DNA of 64,000 nt from Lachnospiraceae bacterium (GTDB lineage Bacteria; Bacillota_A; Clostridia; Lachnospirales; Lachnospiraceae): the NCBI GenBank assembly GCA_004556565.1, contig SFGN01000001.1, positions 62,001 to 126,000 on the forward strand, written 5' to 3'. Each line of letters starts with the position of its first letter. The first letter of the stretch is position 1. Under the pieces are notes generated by a model that was given only the letters and a program-made list of their open reading frames with translations, did not search any database and had not been told where the DNA came from. Shown in pieces: positions 46,463-54,972 of this stretch. The translations under genes and the position numbers were made by a program.

Positions 46463-47773
46463 TTACTGCTGTACTGCATTCTCTTCCGGTTTCTCTTCCA
46501 GAATCTTTTCGATGCTGACAATTTTCACACTCAGCACAAAAATCTCAGTTGCCATTTTGAGTTCTTCCTGTGACGGGAATGACGGTGCAATACGGATATT
46601 GCTGTCCTTCGGGTCTTTTCCATACGGGAATGTTGCGCCTGCCGCTGTCATTACAACACCGGCTTCTTTCGCTTTCGCTACAATTTTCTTCGCACATCCT
46701 TCCATGGAATCAAAAGAAATAAAATATCCGCCGTACGGTTTCATCCATGAACCAATCCCAAGACCGCCAAGTTCTTTTTCCAGAGTATCCGTAACAGCCT
46801 CAAACTTCGGGCGCAGGATGTCGGCATGTTTTTTCATATGGTTTACCATTCCGTGAATATCACCGAAGAAACGGGTATGACGAAGCTGATTTACCTTATC
46901 ATGTCCAATTGTCTGAATCTTCATCGTATCCAGAATCTCCGCTATATTATTAGGAGAAGATGCAATTGCAGCAATACCGGAACCCGGGAAACTGATTTTA
47001 GAAGTTGATGCAAACTTATAGACCATATCCGGATTTCCCGCTTTCTTACATTCCATAAGAATTTCCAGAAGATAATCCTGATGATCTTCATACAAATGAT
47101 GAATACCGTATGCATTATCCCAGAAAATACGGAAATCTCTGGCTGCAGGCTTCAGGTTTGCAAACCGGCGCACGGTTTTCTCCGAATATGTGATTCCCTG
47201 CGGATTGGAGTATTTCGGCACGCACCAGATACCTTTGACTGCTTCATCCTCTGAAACAAGCTTCTCAACCATATCCATATCCGGCCCTTCCGAAGTCATC
47301 GGCACATTGATCATTTCAATTCCAAAATGCTCTGTGATTGCAAAATGTCTGTCATATCCGGGAACAGGGCAGAGGAATTTTACTTTGTCCAGCTTTGCCC
47401 ACGGAGTACTTCCCAGTATTCCATGTGTCATTGCACGTGAAATTGTATCATACATAATATTCAGGCTTGAGTTGCCGAAGATAATAATCTGATCCTTCGG
47501 AACTTCCATCATATCTGCAAGAAGCTGTTTGGTTTCCGTAAGTCCGTCAAGTACTCCATAATTCCGGCAGTCAACACCTTTAGAATCTGTCAGATCCACA
47601 TCACTCATAAGTACGTCCATCATCCCCATGGAAAGATTGAGCTGCTCAACAGACGGCTTACCGCGCGACATATCAAGTTTCAGTCCTTTTGCTTTAATAT
47701 CCGCAAATTCCTGATCCAATTTCTTTTTCAGTTCAACAAGTTCTTCTCTGCTCATGTCCTTATACGCTGACAT
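46463..47773 (-). CDS. PLP-dependent aminotransferase (class I, aspartate type)
   Basis: 436 aa. Fits the Clostridial subgroup of aspartate/alanine aminotransferases (PF12897 type): KLDMSRGKPSVEQLNLSMGM at the N-terminus, GNSSLNIMYDTISRAM, KYSNPQGITYSEKTVRRFA, the NAYGIHHL segment and PLP lysine in FASTSKISFPGSGIAAIAS. It probably exchanges amino groups between aspartate or alanine and 2-oxoglutarate. Ribosome site GGAGG before the ATG. It stands alone with its own promoter. Confidence 0.9.
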   Translation of the reverse strand: MSAYKDMSREELVELKKKLDQEFADIKAKGLKLDMSRGKPSVEQLNLSMGMMDVLMSDVDLTDSKGVDCRNYGVLDGLTETKQLLADMMEVPKDQIIIFGNSSLNIMYDTISRAMTHGILGSTPWAKLDKVKFLCPVPGYDRHFAITEHFGIEMINVPMTSEGPDMDMVEKLVSEDEAVKGIWCVPKYSNPQGITYSEKTVRRFANLKPAARDFRIFWDNAYGIHHLYEDHQDYLLEILMECKKAGNPDMVYKFASTSKISFPGSGIAAIASSPNNIAEILDTMKIQTIGHDKVNQLRHTRFFGDIHGMVNHMKKHADILRPKFEAVTDTLEKELGGLGIGSWMKPYGGYFISFDSMEGCAKKIVAKAKEAGVVMTAAGATFPYGKDPKDSNIRIAPSFPSQEELKMATEIFVLSVKIVSIEKILEEKPEENAVQQ

Positions 47774-47857
47774 TATAAAACCTCCGCTTCTAAACTAATT
47801 TTCATCTTATTTACATCTGATTTCTGTCTGTCACTTCCTACAAATCTCACATTCGTT

Positions 47858-47886
47858 ATTGTAAATAAGTTTTGACATTTCGTCAA
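47858..47886 (-). promoter_or_regulatory. Promoter of the aminotransferase gene
   Basis: Minus-strand -35 TTGACG (plus 47881-47886), 17-bp spacer, -10 TACAAT (plus 47858-47863). It lies about 85 bp before the start codon. Confidence 0.6.
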
Positions 47887-48098
47887 TCCTATCTTGCAAA
47901 AAAGTAGAGTTATTTTTCATTTTTTCCGTTTAAATGAACAAAATCCGAATTTTTCATCTCATTTTTATTCATTTTTCCATATCCAAGTCTCTGATATGTA
48001 CCTGGAGCTTTTCGTGTTATCTTATTTTACTTTCCTAATGCCTCTTAATTAATTATATAGTCTTTCCACACAACACCGTCAATCATCTTTCTACAGAT
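47887..48098. other. AT-rich spacer with a possible gene scrap
   Basis: No complete gene. On the minus strand a short frame reads KAPGTYQRLGYGKMNKNEMK (about 47940-48020), which could be the end of a lost coding sequence; its family is not recognised. Together with the broken cas6-like fragment next to it, it suggests deletion in this spot. Confidence 0.35.
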
Positions 48099-48314
48099 CT
48101 AACACCAAAAAGATTTCCTGCGTTTAATCTCCAATAAAGGGCTGTCTATTTCCCGGCATCCACCTTTCCTCTGCATCTGAAGCAACATTTCACCGATGCC
48201 TCCCCGCAAAGCAGATACCTTATTGGGAAACAACACAGAATCTTCAGTAAACATCACAATAAAATGCAATTTTACATAACGTATTTGCAATATTTTAAGT
48301 AATTCCTCATTCAT
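48099..48314 (-). pseudogene. Cas6-like endoribonuclease, N-terminal remnant
   Basis: 71 aa from the ATG at 48314 (GAGGTGCGG upstream). The first ~45 residues, with ILQIRYVKLHFIVMFTEDSV and NKVSALRGGIGEMLL, match what I know of the N-terminus of the CRISPR Cas6 RAMP family in Lachnospiraceae. After EMLLQM the reading turns to unrelated, charged sequence and stops, where Cas6 would go on for over 200 residues with a Cys-rich segment. No other cas gene or repeat array is in the window. Assigned from memory of the family, so moderate certainty. Confidence 0.6.
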
Positions 48315-48412
48315 AAAACCGCACCTCATTTTCTTTCGTTATCAATACATTCTGTGAGAATCATTTCTGCTATATATAAACACCTAAAATAAGAATAAAG
48401 CTATCATACTAC

Positions 48413-48455
48413 ATGTAATTGACCTGATAATTTTCATTTATCAGGTCAATTACAT
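48413..48455. terminator. 18-bp perfect hairpin after the SLH gene
   Basis: ATGTAATTGACCTGATAA pairs fully with TTATCAGGTCAATTACAT around an eight-base loop. The T-rich run follows on the plus strand; on the minus strand, where the SLH gene ends 40 bp before it, only scattered Ts follow. It is probably a terminator, but the direction is odd. Confidence 0.6.
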
Positions 48456-48494
48456 TTTTGCTTTTTTATATTTTTACAAAAGCATATCTATATT

Positions 48495-49169
48495 TCAGTT
48501 CCTAAAAATATGATTGAATACTTCCATATATCTCTGAAGCATAACGGCCGCCATCCCTCTTGTCACGGTTCCGTTCGGATCCAGCATTTTCACATCAGTG
48601 CCGGTTCCCTCTATTATCCCGCACCTGACCATTTCATCCATGGCGTCCCATGCATATGGCCTGACTTCACTTACATCGGAATATTTATTCAGGACAGGCT
48701 CTAAAACCACGGCCAGATTACAAATTCCATAGTTTTTATACAAATAATTATACAGCGTCACTGCAAAATCCTGTCTGGTAATCGCATCTCCCACACCGAA
48801 ATTTTCCGGATTATAACCATTCATGATCTCCTTTTTTTTCACCCAGTTTACAGCATCCGTATAGTATGCACCGTTTGACTGATTCAGATTCAGATTATTG
48901 TCAATCGTATTTTTATACTGACGTGCCAGAATCAAAGCCACGTCCTGTCTCTGGAGGTATTCACCGGGCATAAAGTATTCACCGGTGCCAACTCCGGTCA
49001 TAAGGGCATTATTCTTCATATAACATACCCCATCAAAATACCAGTCTTCTTCACTTACATCCATGTACGGACTCTCTTCCGTTGTTGTCAGATCTTCCGC
49101 CGCATACACAACACCACTTCCCTGAAAACAAAGCACAGAAGCCATAAGTATTGCTGCAAGTTTCTTCAC
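48495..49169 (-). CDS. Secreted protein made of three SLH domains
   Basis: 224 aa. Signal peptide (MKKLAAILMASVLCFQGSGV ... YAAE), then three S-layer homology repeats: ESPYMDVSEEDWYFDGVCYM, AYYTDAVNWVKKKEIMNGY and YSDVSEVRPYAWDAMDEMVR. SLH domains bind pyruvylated cell-wall polymers. No catalytic domain is attached, so it may be a cell-wall binding module or the remainder of a larger surface protein. It lies 44 bp after the subtilase-SLH gene, which ends in a related repeat, so the two form a unit. Confidence 0.85.
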   Translation of the reverse strand: MKKLAAILMASVLCFQGSGVVYAAEDLTTTEESPYMDVSEEDWYFDGVCYMKNNALMTGVGTGEYFMPGEYLQRQDVALILARQYKNTIDNNLNLNQSNGAYYTDAVNWVKKKEIMNGYNPENFGVGDAITRQDFAVTLYNYLYKNYGICNLAVVLEPVLNKYSDVSEVRPYAWDAMDEMVRCGIIEGTGTDVKMLDPNGTVTRGMAAVMLQRYMEVFNHIFRN

Positions 49170-49213
49170 TGTTTTTTCATTAAAATCTCCTCCTTCTTTA
49201 CGAAAAACATTTA

Positions 49214-50269
49214 TTACATATTATATGTCTGAGCAAATCTGCTGATCATGGTAGCAATTTCTGCACGATTGGCATATCCTGCCGGATTAAGGTTCGTTGT
49301 ATTCTGTCCCATGATCTGCATACCGACTGCCCATTCCACAGCATCTCTTGCATAGGAGTCAACCCGAGATACATCGGTGTAGCCGCTTATATCCGCGGAG
49401 GCAGATACGTCAAAGTTTTTAAATTGCGCGAAGCGATAAAGAATTGCATCGTCAAGAATGAGCGAATTATCTTTAGGGCGGCCTAAACTTAAATTAATAA
49501 TATCTGCTCCCGCATTAATTGCATATTGAATAGCGTTGGCTACGGTTATATCGTCTGCACCACCTTCGCTTCCAAATACTTTAAGTGGTAAGATATTAAC
49601 ATTTAATCCTTGTGTACAATCCACAATCGTACCGGCAACATGTGTGCCATGCCCTCTCAGGTCATTCGGAGTATAATCATTATCAGCAAAATCATACCCA
49701 TTACCTAATATTCTTCCGCTCAAATAAGGATGCGTCGCATCCACTCCTGTATCGATCACGGCAACAGTAACACTATCGTTCGTACAAGTAGCAACATAAT
49801 CAGAAAGCACATCCACTTTCATATCGATCGCACCCCAGGAATAATGAATGTACCCATTTGTATCTTGTGAAGAAGATATGCTATATACTGGTTTCATTTC
49901 ATCTATTATTTCTATAGTGCTCCATGGAGTTACATACTCTACAGTAGGATAGGACTGAAATGTTTCTACAGCATCCTTTGCATCTTGAATGGTTTCGTAC
50001 TGAATGTAATAAATATCATCATACCGAATTGCATCAACAACTTTATTTGTGTCAAAAGCAATATCTTTTTCCGTTTTTATAATAACAAAGTTTTCAACAT
50101 TATTCAATGTGTGTTTATCTTTGTTTTTGTCCATTTCAGATACTGCTTGCGCCCCTTCCATAAAGGAATCAAATGTCTGTACTTTTTTGTCATCAAAAAG
50201 TCCTTCTTTTGCTACTTGCTCCGAAATATCTGGAACTAATTCTGTTTTCGCGTTTTCTTCTTCAGCCAA
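49214..50269 (-). pseudogene. Decayed subtilisin-like protease joined to an SLH domain
   Basis: 351 codons without a good start (TTG, no ribosome site) or signal peptide. An inhibitor-like prodomain is followed by subtilase motifs: Asp in VAVIDTGVDATHP and His in LRGHGTHVAGTIVD. The strand INLSLGRP is present, but the domain ends soon after, so the Asn and the Ser (GTSMA) are missing; the frame passes straight into an SLH repeat (ISGYTDVSRVDSYARDAVEW). A stop lies in frame just upstream, and a signal-like stretch in another frame (KKLPVAGVLSAAL, about 50300-50335) hints at a frameshift, though that stretch also resembles a repeat elsewhere. Protease activity is not expected. Confidence 0.7.
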
Positions 50270-50351
50270 AACATGTGCCGCATCTTTTTCTCATATACAA
50301 GGCAGCCGAAAGAACACCTGCCACCGGAAGCTTCTTCGGATGCTCGGCAAC

Positions 50352-50382
50352 AAAAAAGAGCTGCTGTTGATCAGCAACTCTT
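50352..50382 (-). terminator. niaR terminator
   Basis: Minus-strand stem AGAGTTGCTG / CAGCAGCTCT (one G-U pair) followed by TTTTTT, 18 bp after the niaR stop. Confidence 0.85.
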
Positions 50383-50399
50383 CCTGATTACATTTTTCT

Positions 50400-50951
50400 T
50401 TATTCATTCACTTTGTTCCAGAAATCCACCGGCTCATAATCCTGCAATTTTGCAAGGAATCCTTTTCGCCTCAATTCTTCCTGTATATAATCAAGTACCT
50501 TCTCACTTTCTGCGCTCACGGTATGGTAATGATATCCTGAAGTCACATTTTTCAGAAGTGTTGATTTTCCGGAGGCAATCTCCTGCAGATAAATGCGTAC
50601 ATCCATTCTGGAGCGGATATTCATATCCGCCTTTAAAACTCCATAGACCTTATGATATACAAATACATCCTCCATAATCCCGCCTAGGTCAACGACCAGA
50701 TTCATCTCTTCCTCTGCTTCCTCGTCCGAATGTATCACCTTGAACACGCGGCTGACCGACTTCTTATTCATTACAATGTAACCCTTATGTGTGGAAATAA
50801 TCTCATGCCCGTTTGCCCGGAGCAGTGCAATATCCTGAACGATAAGCTGCCGGCTTACTTTCAGACGCCCGGCAAGCTCTGTCCCGGAAACCGGCACATC
50901 ACTTTTTGCAATAATATCTAAAATACAATTTCTTCTTTCTTCTCCGCTCAT
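50400..50951 (-). CDS. niaR: NiaR-type nicotinate-responsive repressor
   Basis: 183 aa from the ATG at 50951 (TTTGAGGTATTAT upstream). An N-terminal HTH_11 winged helix (RRNCILDIIAKSDVPVSGTE, LKVSRQLIVQDIALLR) is followed by a 3H domain with its three His regions (FKVIHSDE, VYHKVYGV, SGYHYHTVSAESE). This layout is NiaR (YrxA), which represses NAD synthesis and niacin uptake when nicotinate is plentiful. It lies 123 bp after nadC on the same strand; palindromes in the nadB-nadA region are its likely targets. Confidence 0.93.
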   Translation of the reverse strand: MSGEERRNCILDIIAKSDVPVSGTELAGRLKVSRQLIVQDIALLRANGHEIISTHKGYIVMNKKSVSRVFKVIHSDEEAEEEMNLVVDLGGIMEDVFVYHKVYGVLKADMNIRSRMDVRIYLQEIASGKSTLLKNVTSGYHYHTVSAESEKVLDYIQEELRRKGFLAKLQDYEPVDFWNKVNE

Positions 50952-51074
50952 ATAATACCTCAAAAATAAACCCACCTATCCGTATTATATAGTACCCTTT
51001 TAGCTTTGTAAAGCGGACTTTCAGAGTTTGCTTCCATCGATTTCATTATAAACTTCCGATTCACCGCCGGACTA

Positions 51075-51932
51075 TTATAACGCATGAAGGTTTTTCAGAG
51101 AGATATCAAGAATCGGTGCGGAATGTGTCAGTGCACCACTTGAAATGAAGTCTACGCCCAGATCTGTAAGCTTTGCAATGTTCTCCTTCGTGACATTTCC
51201 TGAGATTTCCACTTCTGCCCTTCCGCTAATAATTACCATTGCCTCTTTCATCTCTTCATGAGTCATATTGTCAAGCATGATAATATCCGCACCTGCTTCA
51301 ACCGCTTCTTTCACCATATCCAGATTTTCAACCTCAATCTCTATCTTGCGGACAAAAGATGCGTATTCTTTTGCCATTCTTACGGCTGCAGTCACACTTC
51401 CGGCCGCCCCGATATGATTATCTTTTAAAAGCACTCCGTCTGACAGATTAAATCTATGATTCTTTCCGCCGCCGACTTTGACCGCGTATTTCTCAAAAAT
51501 ACGGTTGTTCGGAGTAGTCTTTCTCGTATCCAGCAGCCTGGTTTTAGAACCTTCCAGTAATTTTGCCACACTGTTTGTATACGTTGCTATACCGCTCATT
51601 CTCTGAAGATAATTCAATGCGGTTCTTTCTCCGCAGAGAATCACACGAATATCTCCCCTGACAACTGCAAGCTTCTGACCGACCGTAACCTTGTCTCCGT
51701 CCTGTACAAAGAATTCAACTTCTGTGTCACTGTCGAGAAGAGTAAATACTCTCTCAAATACCTGCAGACCGCAGATAATGCCATCCTGCTTACACAGCAG
51801 GTCTGCCTCTCCTTGTTTTGCATAAGGCATAACACTGTTCGTTGTCACATCCTCACTTGTAATATCTTCCCTCAAAGCACCCATGATTAATTCATCGACA
51901 TTTACTTTTAGTGTGATCGGATCATACTGCAT
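51075..51932 (-). CDS. nadC: Nicotinate-nucleotide pyrophosphorylase (quinolinate phosphoribosyltransferase)
   Basis: 285 aa. Turns quinolinate and PRPP into nicotinate mononucleotide. Motifs: ERTALNYLQRMSGIAT, LDTRKTTPNNRIFEKYAV, GGGKNHRFNLSD, LLKDNHIGAAG and EVEVENLD-like (here IEIEVENLDMV), and the C-terminal EISGNVTKENI. Complete and of normal length. Overlaps nadB by 11 bp. Confidence 0.96.
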   Translation of the reverse strand: MQYDPITLKVNVDELIMGALREDITSEDVTTNSVMPYAKQGEADLLCKQDGIICGLQVFERVFTLLDSDTEVEFFVQDGDKVTVGQKLAVVRGDIRVILCGERTALNYLQRMSGIATYTNSVAKLLEGSKTRLLDTRKTTPNNRIFEKYAVKVGGGKNHRFNLSDGVLLKDNHIGAAGSVTAAVRMAKEYASFVRKIEIEVENLDMVKEAVEAGADIIMLDNMTHEEMKEAMVIISGRAEVEISGNVTKENIAKLTDLGVDFISSGALTHSAPILDISLKNLHAL

Positions 51933-53238
51933 TCTTCAATTTCCTCTCTTCCTCTATTATTCTCCATGCTGTTTCGTGGTAATCTTTCTTTATCTTCTCA
52001 GTATCACAATACTGTGAAAAATCTACATTGTCAAATAATTCTGTGTCTTCATAGGACTCTTTTAACGGGCTCCTGACATATGCGGCAGCAATGTCTTTTG
52101 CCGCCCGTTTTGCAAATACCAGGCTTTCAAGGAGTGAATTGCTTGCAAGACGGTTTTTCCCGTGAACTCCGTTGCATGCTGTCTCGCCCACGGCATACAG
52201 ACGCTCCATTGATGTCATGCTTTCTTTATTGACTTTGATCCCGCCCATAAAATAATGCTGGGCAGGTACGACCGGAATACATTCCTTTGTCACATCATAT
52301 CCCTTTTCCAGACAGTGCTGCACAATATTCGGAAAATGAGTTTTCAATTCCTTCTCCGGTATCGTCCGTAAATCTTCCCATACAAATTCCGTATGGTCAA
52401 TCTCCATCTGTCTGCGGATTGCCTCTGTGAGCAGATCTCTGGGGAGAAGCTCATTCACAAAGCGTCTGCCGTCTTTACCATATAATTTTGCTCCTTCACC
52501 TCTGACTGACTCCGAAATCAGGAAGCTTCTTTCTTCTTTATCTTTTGTGTACAGTGTCGTAGGATGAATTTGTATGTAAGAAACGTCCTTCAGCTCAACT
52601 CCATGTTTTGCCGCAATTGCGATGGCATCCCCCGTAAGGTGCGGGAAATTTGTTGAAAATGGGAACAATCCGCCGATACCTCCTGTCGCAAGTACCGTAT
52701 AGTCCGCCTCAACCGTTTCCAGGCTTCCGTCACATTTACGGAGTACAGCACCATAGCATGCATTTTCATCGGAAACGATGTCGACCAGCGTTGTATTTTC
52801 AAGTATTGTAACATTTTCAAGGGTTTTTACTGTCCTATATAGTTTTTCCGTAATTTCCTTCCCGGTCAGATCTTCATGGAAAAGAATCCTCTTGTTAGAA
52901 TGTGCTCCTTCTTTTGTAAATGAAAAACTGCCGTCTTCTTTTTTCTGAAAATCAACACCGCAGGATATCAGATCTTTAATGACATCCTGTGAGGAACGTA
53001 TCATAATTTCCACCGACTGTTTATCATTTTCGTAATGACCGGCCCGCATCGTGTCTTCAAAATACGGGGCATAATCAGCTTCGTTGCGGAGCATACAAAT
53101 TCCTCCCTGGGCAAGATAAGAATCACTGCTTTCCACATCTGATTTTGTAATAACCAGAATATGTCTGTCTTTTGGCAGATGCAGAGCACAAAACAATCCG
53201 GAGCATCCGCTTCCTACAACTAAAATATCTGTCTTCAT
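51922..53238 (-). CDS. nadB: L-aspartate oxidase
   Basis: 438 aa from the ATG at 53238 (GAAGGTCAAAAAC upstream); a longer frame to 53301 adds residues unlike the family. FAD-binding VVGSGCSGLFCAL at the start, YLAQGGICML, HPTTLYTK and the C-terminal RLASNSLLESLVFAKRAA signature. Oxidises aspartate to iminoaspartate for quinolinate synthesis with NadA. It is a little shorter than the enterobacterial enzyme because the C-terminal helical region is reduced. First gene of nadB-nadC-niaR. Confidence 0.95.
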   Translation of the reverse strand: MKTDILVVGSGCSGLFCALHLPKDRHILVITKSDVESSDSYLAQGGICMLRNEADYAPYFEDTMRAGHYENDKQSVEIMIRSSQDVIKDLISCGVDFQKKEDGSFSFTKEGAHSNKRILFHEDLTGKEITEKLYRTVKTLENVTILENTTLVDIVSDENACYGAVLRKCDGSLETVEADYTVLATGGIGGLFPFSTNFPHLTGDAIAIAAKHGVELKDVSYIQIHPTTLYTKDKEERSFLISESVRGEGAKLYGKDGRRFVNELLPRDLLTEAIRRQMEIDHTEFVWEDLRTIPEKELKTHFPNIVQHCLEKGYDVTKECIPVVPAQHYFMGGIKVNKESMTSMERLYAVGETACNGVHGKNRLASNSLLESLVFAKRAAKDIAAAYVRSPLKESYEDTELFDNVDFSQYCDTEKIKKDYHETAWRIIEEERKLKNAV

Positions 53239-53369
53239 GTTTTTGACCTTCTTTTCATGACAGCCCGGCAATAACGGGCAGATACCGGACATCCTCTTCA
53301 TGAACCGCCCGACCGGACTTTACTAATGATTTTTTACACCGGGACGTATTATAGCACTCTTTTGTACAT

Positions 53370-53459
53370 CTGACAAGACAAATTATACACATTTATGATA
53401 TTTTATTTACAACTGTCTTGACAGTTGATTTGTCAGGTTATATAATCCAGTCTGACAAA
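53370..53459. promoter_or_regulatory. Divergent nadB/nadA promoters with candidate NiaR sites
   Basis: nadA promoter: TTGACA (53418-53423), 17-bp spacer, TATAAT (53441-53446). The -35 lies in a perfect 8-2-8 palindrome CAACTGTCTTGACAGTTG (53410-53427). A related TGTCTTGTCAG half-match (minus strand, 53370-53380) abuts the TATAAT-like -10 of nadB (plus 53382-53387). TTTGTCAG (53430-53437) and CTGACAAA (53452-53459) form a third, spaced inverted pair across the nadA -10. These are the natural targets for NiaR encoded next door; the link is inferred. Confidence 0.7.
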
Positions 53460-53465
53460 TTTATG

Positions 53466-53618
53466 AGCAGTAACTGTATATAGATTTCCTTTATCGTTAT
53501 AAATCAGCGGCAACGGTATATGGATTTCTGCATCGTCACAAATCAGCAGTAACTGCACATTAATTTCCATATCATAACAATTCAGCAGCAGCCGTAATTG
53601 TAGAGATATCTGATAATT
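53466..53618 (+). repeat. 39-40 bp degenerate tandem repeat in the nadA leader
   Basis: Three full units (53466-53505, 53506-53544, 53545-53583) and a partial fourth (to about 53618) begin with AGCAGTAACTG or variants (AGCGGCAACGG, AGCAGCAGCCG) and share a central ATTTCC-like part and an end AAATC/AATTC. The units lie in the predicted nadA 5' leader of about 210 nt. Units of 39 bp are also open on the minus strand as 13-residue repeats, which is probably chance. Confidence 0.75.
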
Positions 53619-53661
53619 GTAAGGATAATCAAGAAAATGAATTAAAAGAAAGGAATAAAAC

Positions 53662-54582
53662 ATGTATACTACAAAAACACTGCAGGATGAAATCACAAAA
53701 CTGAAAAAAGAACAGGATGTCTGCATCCTCGCCCATGCTTACCAGAGCCAAGATATCTGGGAGGTTGCGGATTACGTAGGCGATTCCTACGGTTTAAGTC
53801 TACAGGCGGCAAAAGCGCCCCAGAAAACGATTCTGATGTGCGGTGTCCGTTTTATGGCGGAAACCGTTAAGATTCTTTCCCCTGAAAAAAGAGTGCTGCT
53901 TTCCAATCCACTGGCAGGATGTCCGATGGCATCGCAGCTCACGCCGGAAAAGCTGACAAGCCTGAAGGAAAAATACCCGGACTATACAGTTGTGGCATAC
54001 ATAAACACCACCTCAGAATTAAAAACTATCTGCGATGTCTGCGTCACATCTTCTTCTGCGGTAAGGATTATTAAAAATGTGAAGAATAAAAATATACTTT
54101 TTGTCCCGGACTGTAATCTTGGAAGCTGGCTGGCAGAACAGATTCCTGAAAAGAATTTTAAGCTTATACCGGGCGGATGCCCCACACACATGCGTATGTC
54201 ACTCCGTGACGTAGAAAATGCCCGCAGGCTTTACCCGCAGGCACAGCTTCTTGTCCACCCGGAATGCCTGAATGAAGTTGTACAGCAGGCGGACTATGTG
54301 GGCAGCACGACCGGCATTATGGATTATGCTAAAAAAAGTGACTGTAAGGAATTCATTATCGGAACGGAAAACAGTATTGTGCAACACCTGCAGTTTGCCT
54401 GTCCGGAAAAACGCTTCTATCCGCTGTGCGATCAGTGCATCTGTGCAAATATGAAACGCACGACACTTGCAGACGTTCTTTTCAGCATACAGGGAACCGG
54501 CGGAGAAGAAATCAACTTATCCGATGATGTACTTACAGAGGCAAAACGTTGCATCGACACAATGATAACGCTGGGAAATTAA
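53662..54582 (+). CDS. nadA: Quinolinate synthase
   Basis: 306 aa, short (class without extra domain) NadA. Condenses iminoaspartate with dihydroxyacetone phosphate on a 4Fe-4S cluster. Cluster Cys are expected in ILMCGVRFMAET, in PDCNLGSWLAEQ or the nearby VCVTSSSAVRI region, and in PLCDQCICANMKRTT; IPGGCPTHMRMS and HPECLNEVV are typical. The site GAAAGGAATAAAAC precedes the ATG. Divergent from nadBC; with them and nadC it makes the de novo NAD route from aspartate complete. Confidence 0.96.
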   Translation: MYTTKTLQDEITKLKKEQDVCILAHAYQSQDIWEVADYVGDSYGLSLQAAKAPQKTILMCGVRFMAETVKILSPEKRVLLSNPLAGCPMASQLTPEKLTSLKEKYPDYTVVAYINTTSELKTICDVCVTSSSAVRIIKNVKNKNILFVPDCNLGSWLAEQIPEKNFKLIPGGCPTHMRMSLRDVENARRLYPQAQLLVHPECLNEVVQQADYVGSTTGIMDYAKKSDCKEFIIGTENSIVQHLQFACPEKRFYPLCDQCICANMKRTTLADVLFSIQGTGGEEINLSDDVLTEAKRCIDTMITLGN

Positions 54583-54606
54583 AATTCCGACAAGTAGGCC
54601 TGACTC

Positions 54607-54695
54607 AAAAATGGTCCACCGGACCATTTTTCATATGCTTGGCAACTGCAATACACGCCCGCACCTGTATGCAAACTGGTGCGGGCGCGTATTGC
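54607..54695 (+). terminator. Two hairpins after nadA
   Basis: First hairpin AAAAATGGTCC / GGACCATTTTT (54607-54631), with the T-run built into the stem, is the likely nadA terminator. Second hairpin GCAATAC...GCCCGCACC / GGTGCGGGC...GTATTGC (54648-54695), 18 pairs with one mismatch and no T-run, lies just past it, before the cls remnant. The first has a near-copy at 60277-60302. Confidence 0.75.
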
Positions 54696-54705
54696 AATGT
54701 TCCGG

Positions 54706-54936
54706 TCACATCAGCGGAGCCAGTACTTTCATCACACATCCCAGAAGCTTCATAGACCATTTTTCATTTTTAATGGTTTCTTTTGTCACTGTCCTGCATT
54801 TTTCCATTGCTTTCTGGAAATCCTGCTCAATTTCAGGAATGCAGTCCGTATTATAAAGATAAGCCGCGCATTCAAAATGATGATACAGGCTGCGATAATC
54901 CAGATTGATTGTCCCTTTCCTCGTAAAAAATCTGCA
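54706..54936 (-). pseudogene. Cardiolipin synthase, C-terminal remnant
   Basis: About 76 codons after an in-frame TAA (54937-54939), with no start codon. TINLDYRSLYHHFECAAYLY is the end of the second phospholipase-D-like active-site region of cardiolipin synthases (GTxNxDxRS), followed by the usual C-terminal helices ending KVLAPLM. The preceding HxKxxxxD part and the whole N-terminal half are absent; upstream lies the CmpB-type gene on the same strand. A leftover of a deletion. Confidence 0.8.
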
Positions 54937-54972
54937 TTACTCTTTTCTCTTTAACACCGGAAAGATACCTCC

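Noticed and set aside
47940..48020. C-terminal end of Cas6 (glycine-rich GYGK motif)
   Set aside because: The short GTYQRLGYGKM stretch would equally suit an acetyltransferase motif; too short to assign.
53433..53726. 97-codon minus-strand frame with 13-residue repeats across the nadA leader
   Set aside because: It overlaps the nadA start and promoter, the repeats follow from the 39-bp DNA repeat, one unit is 40 bp, and no ribosome site or promoter is seen.
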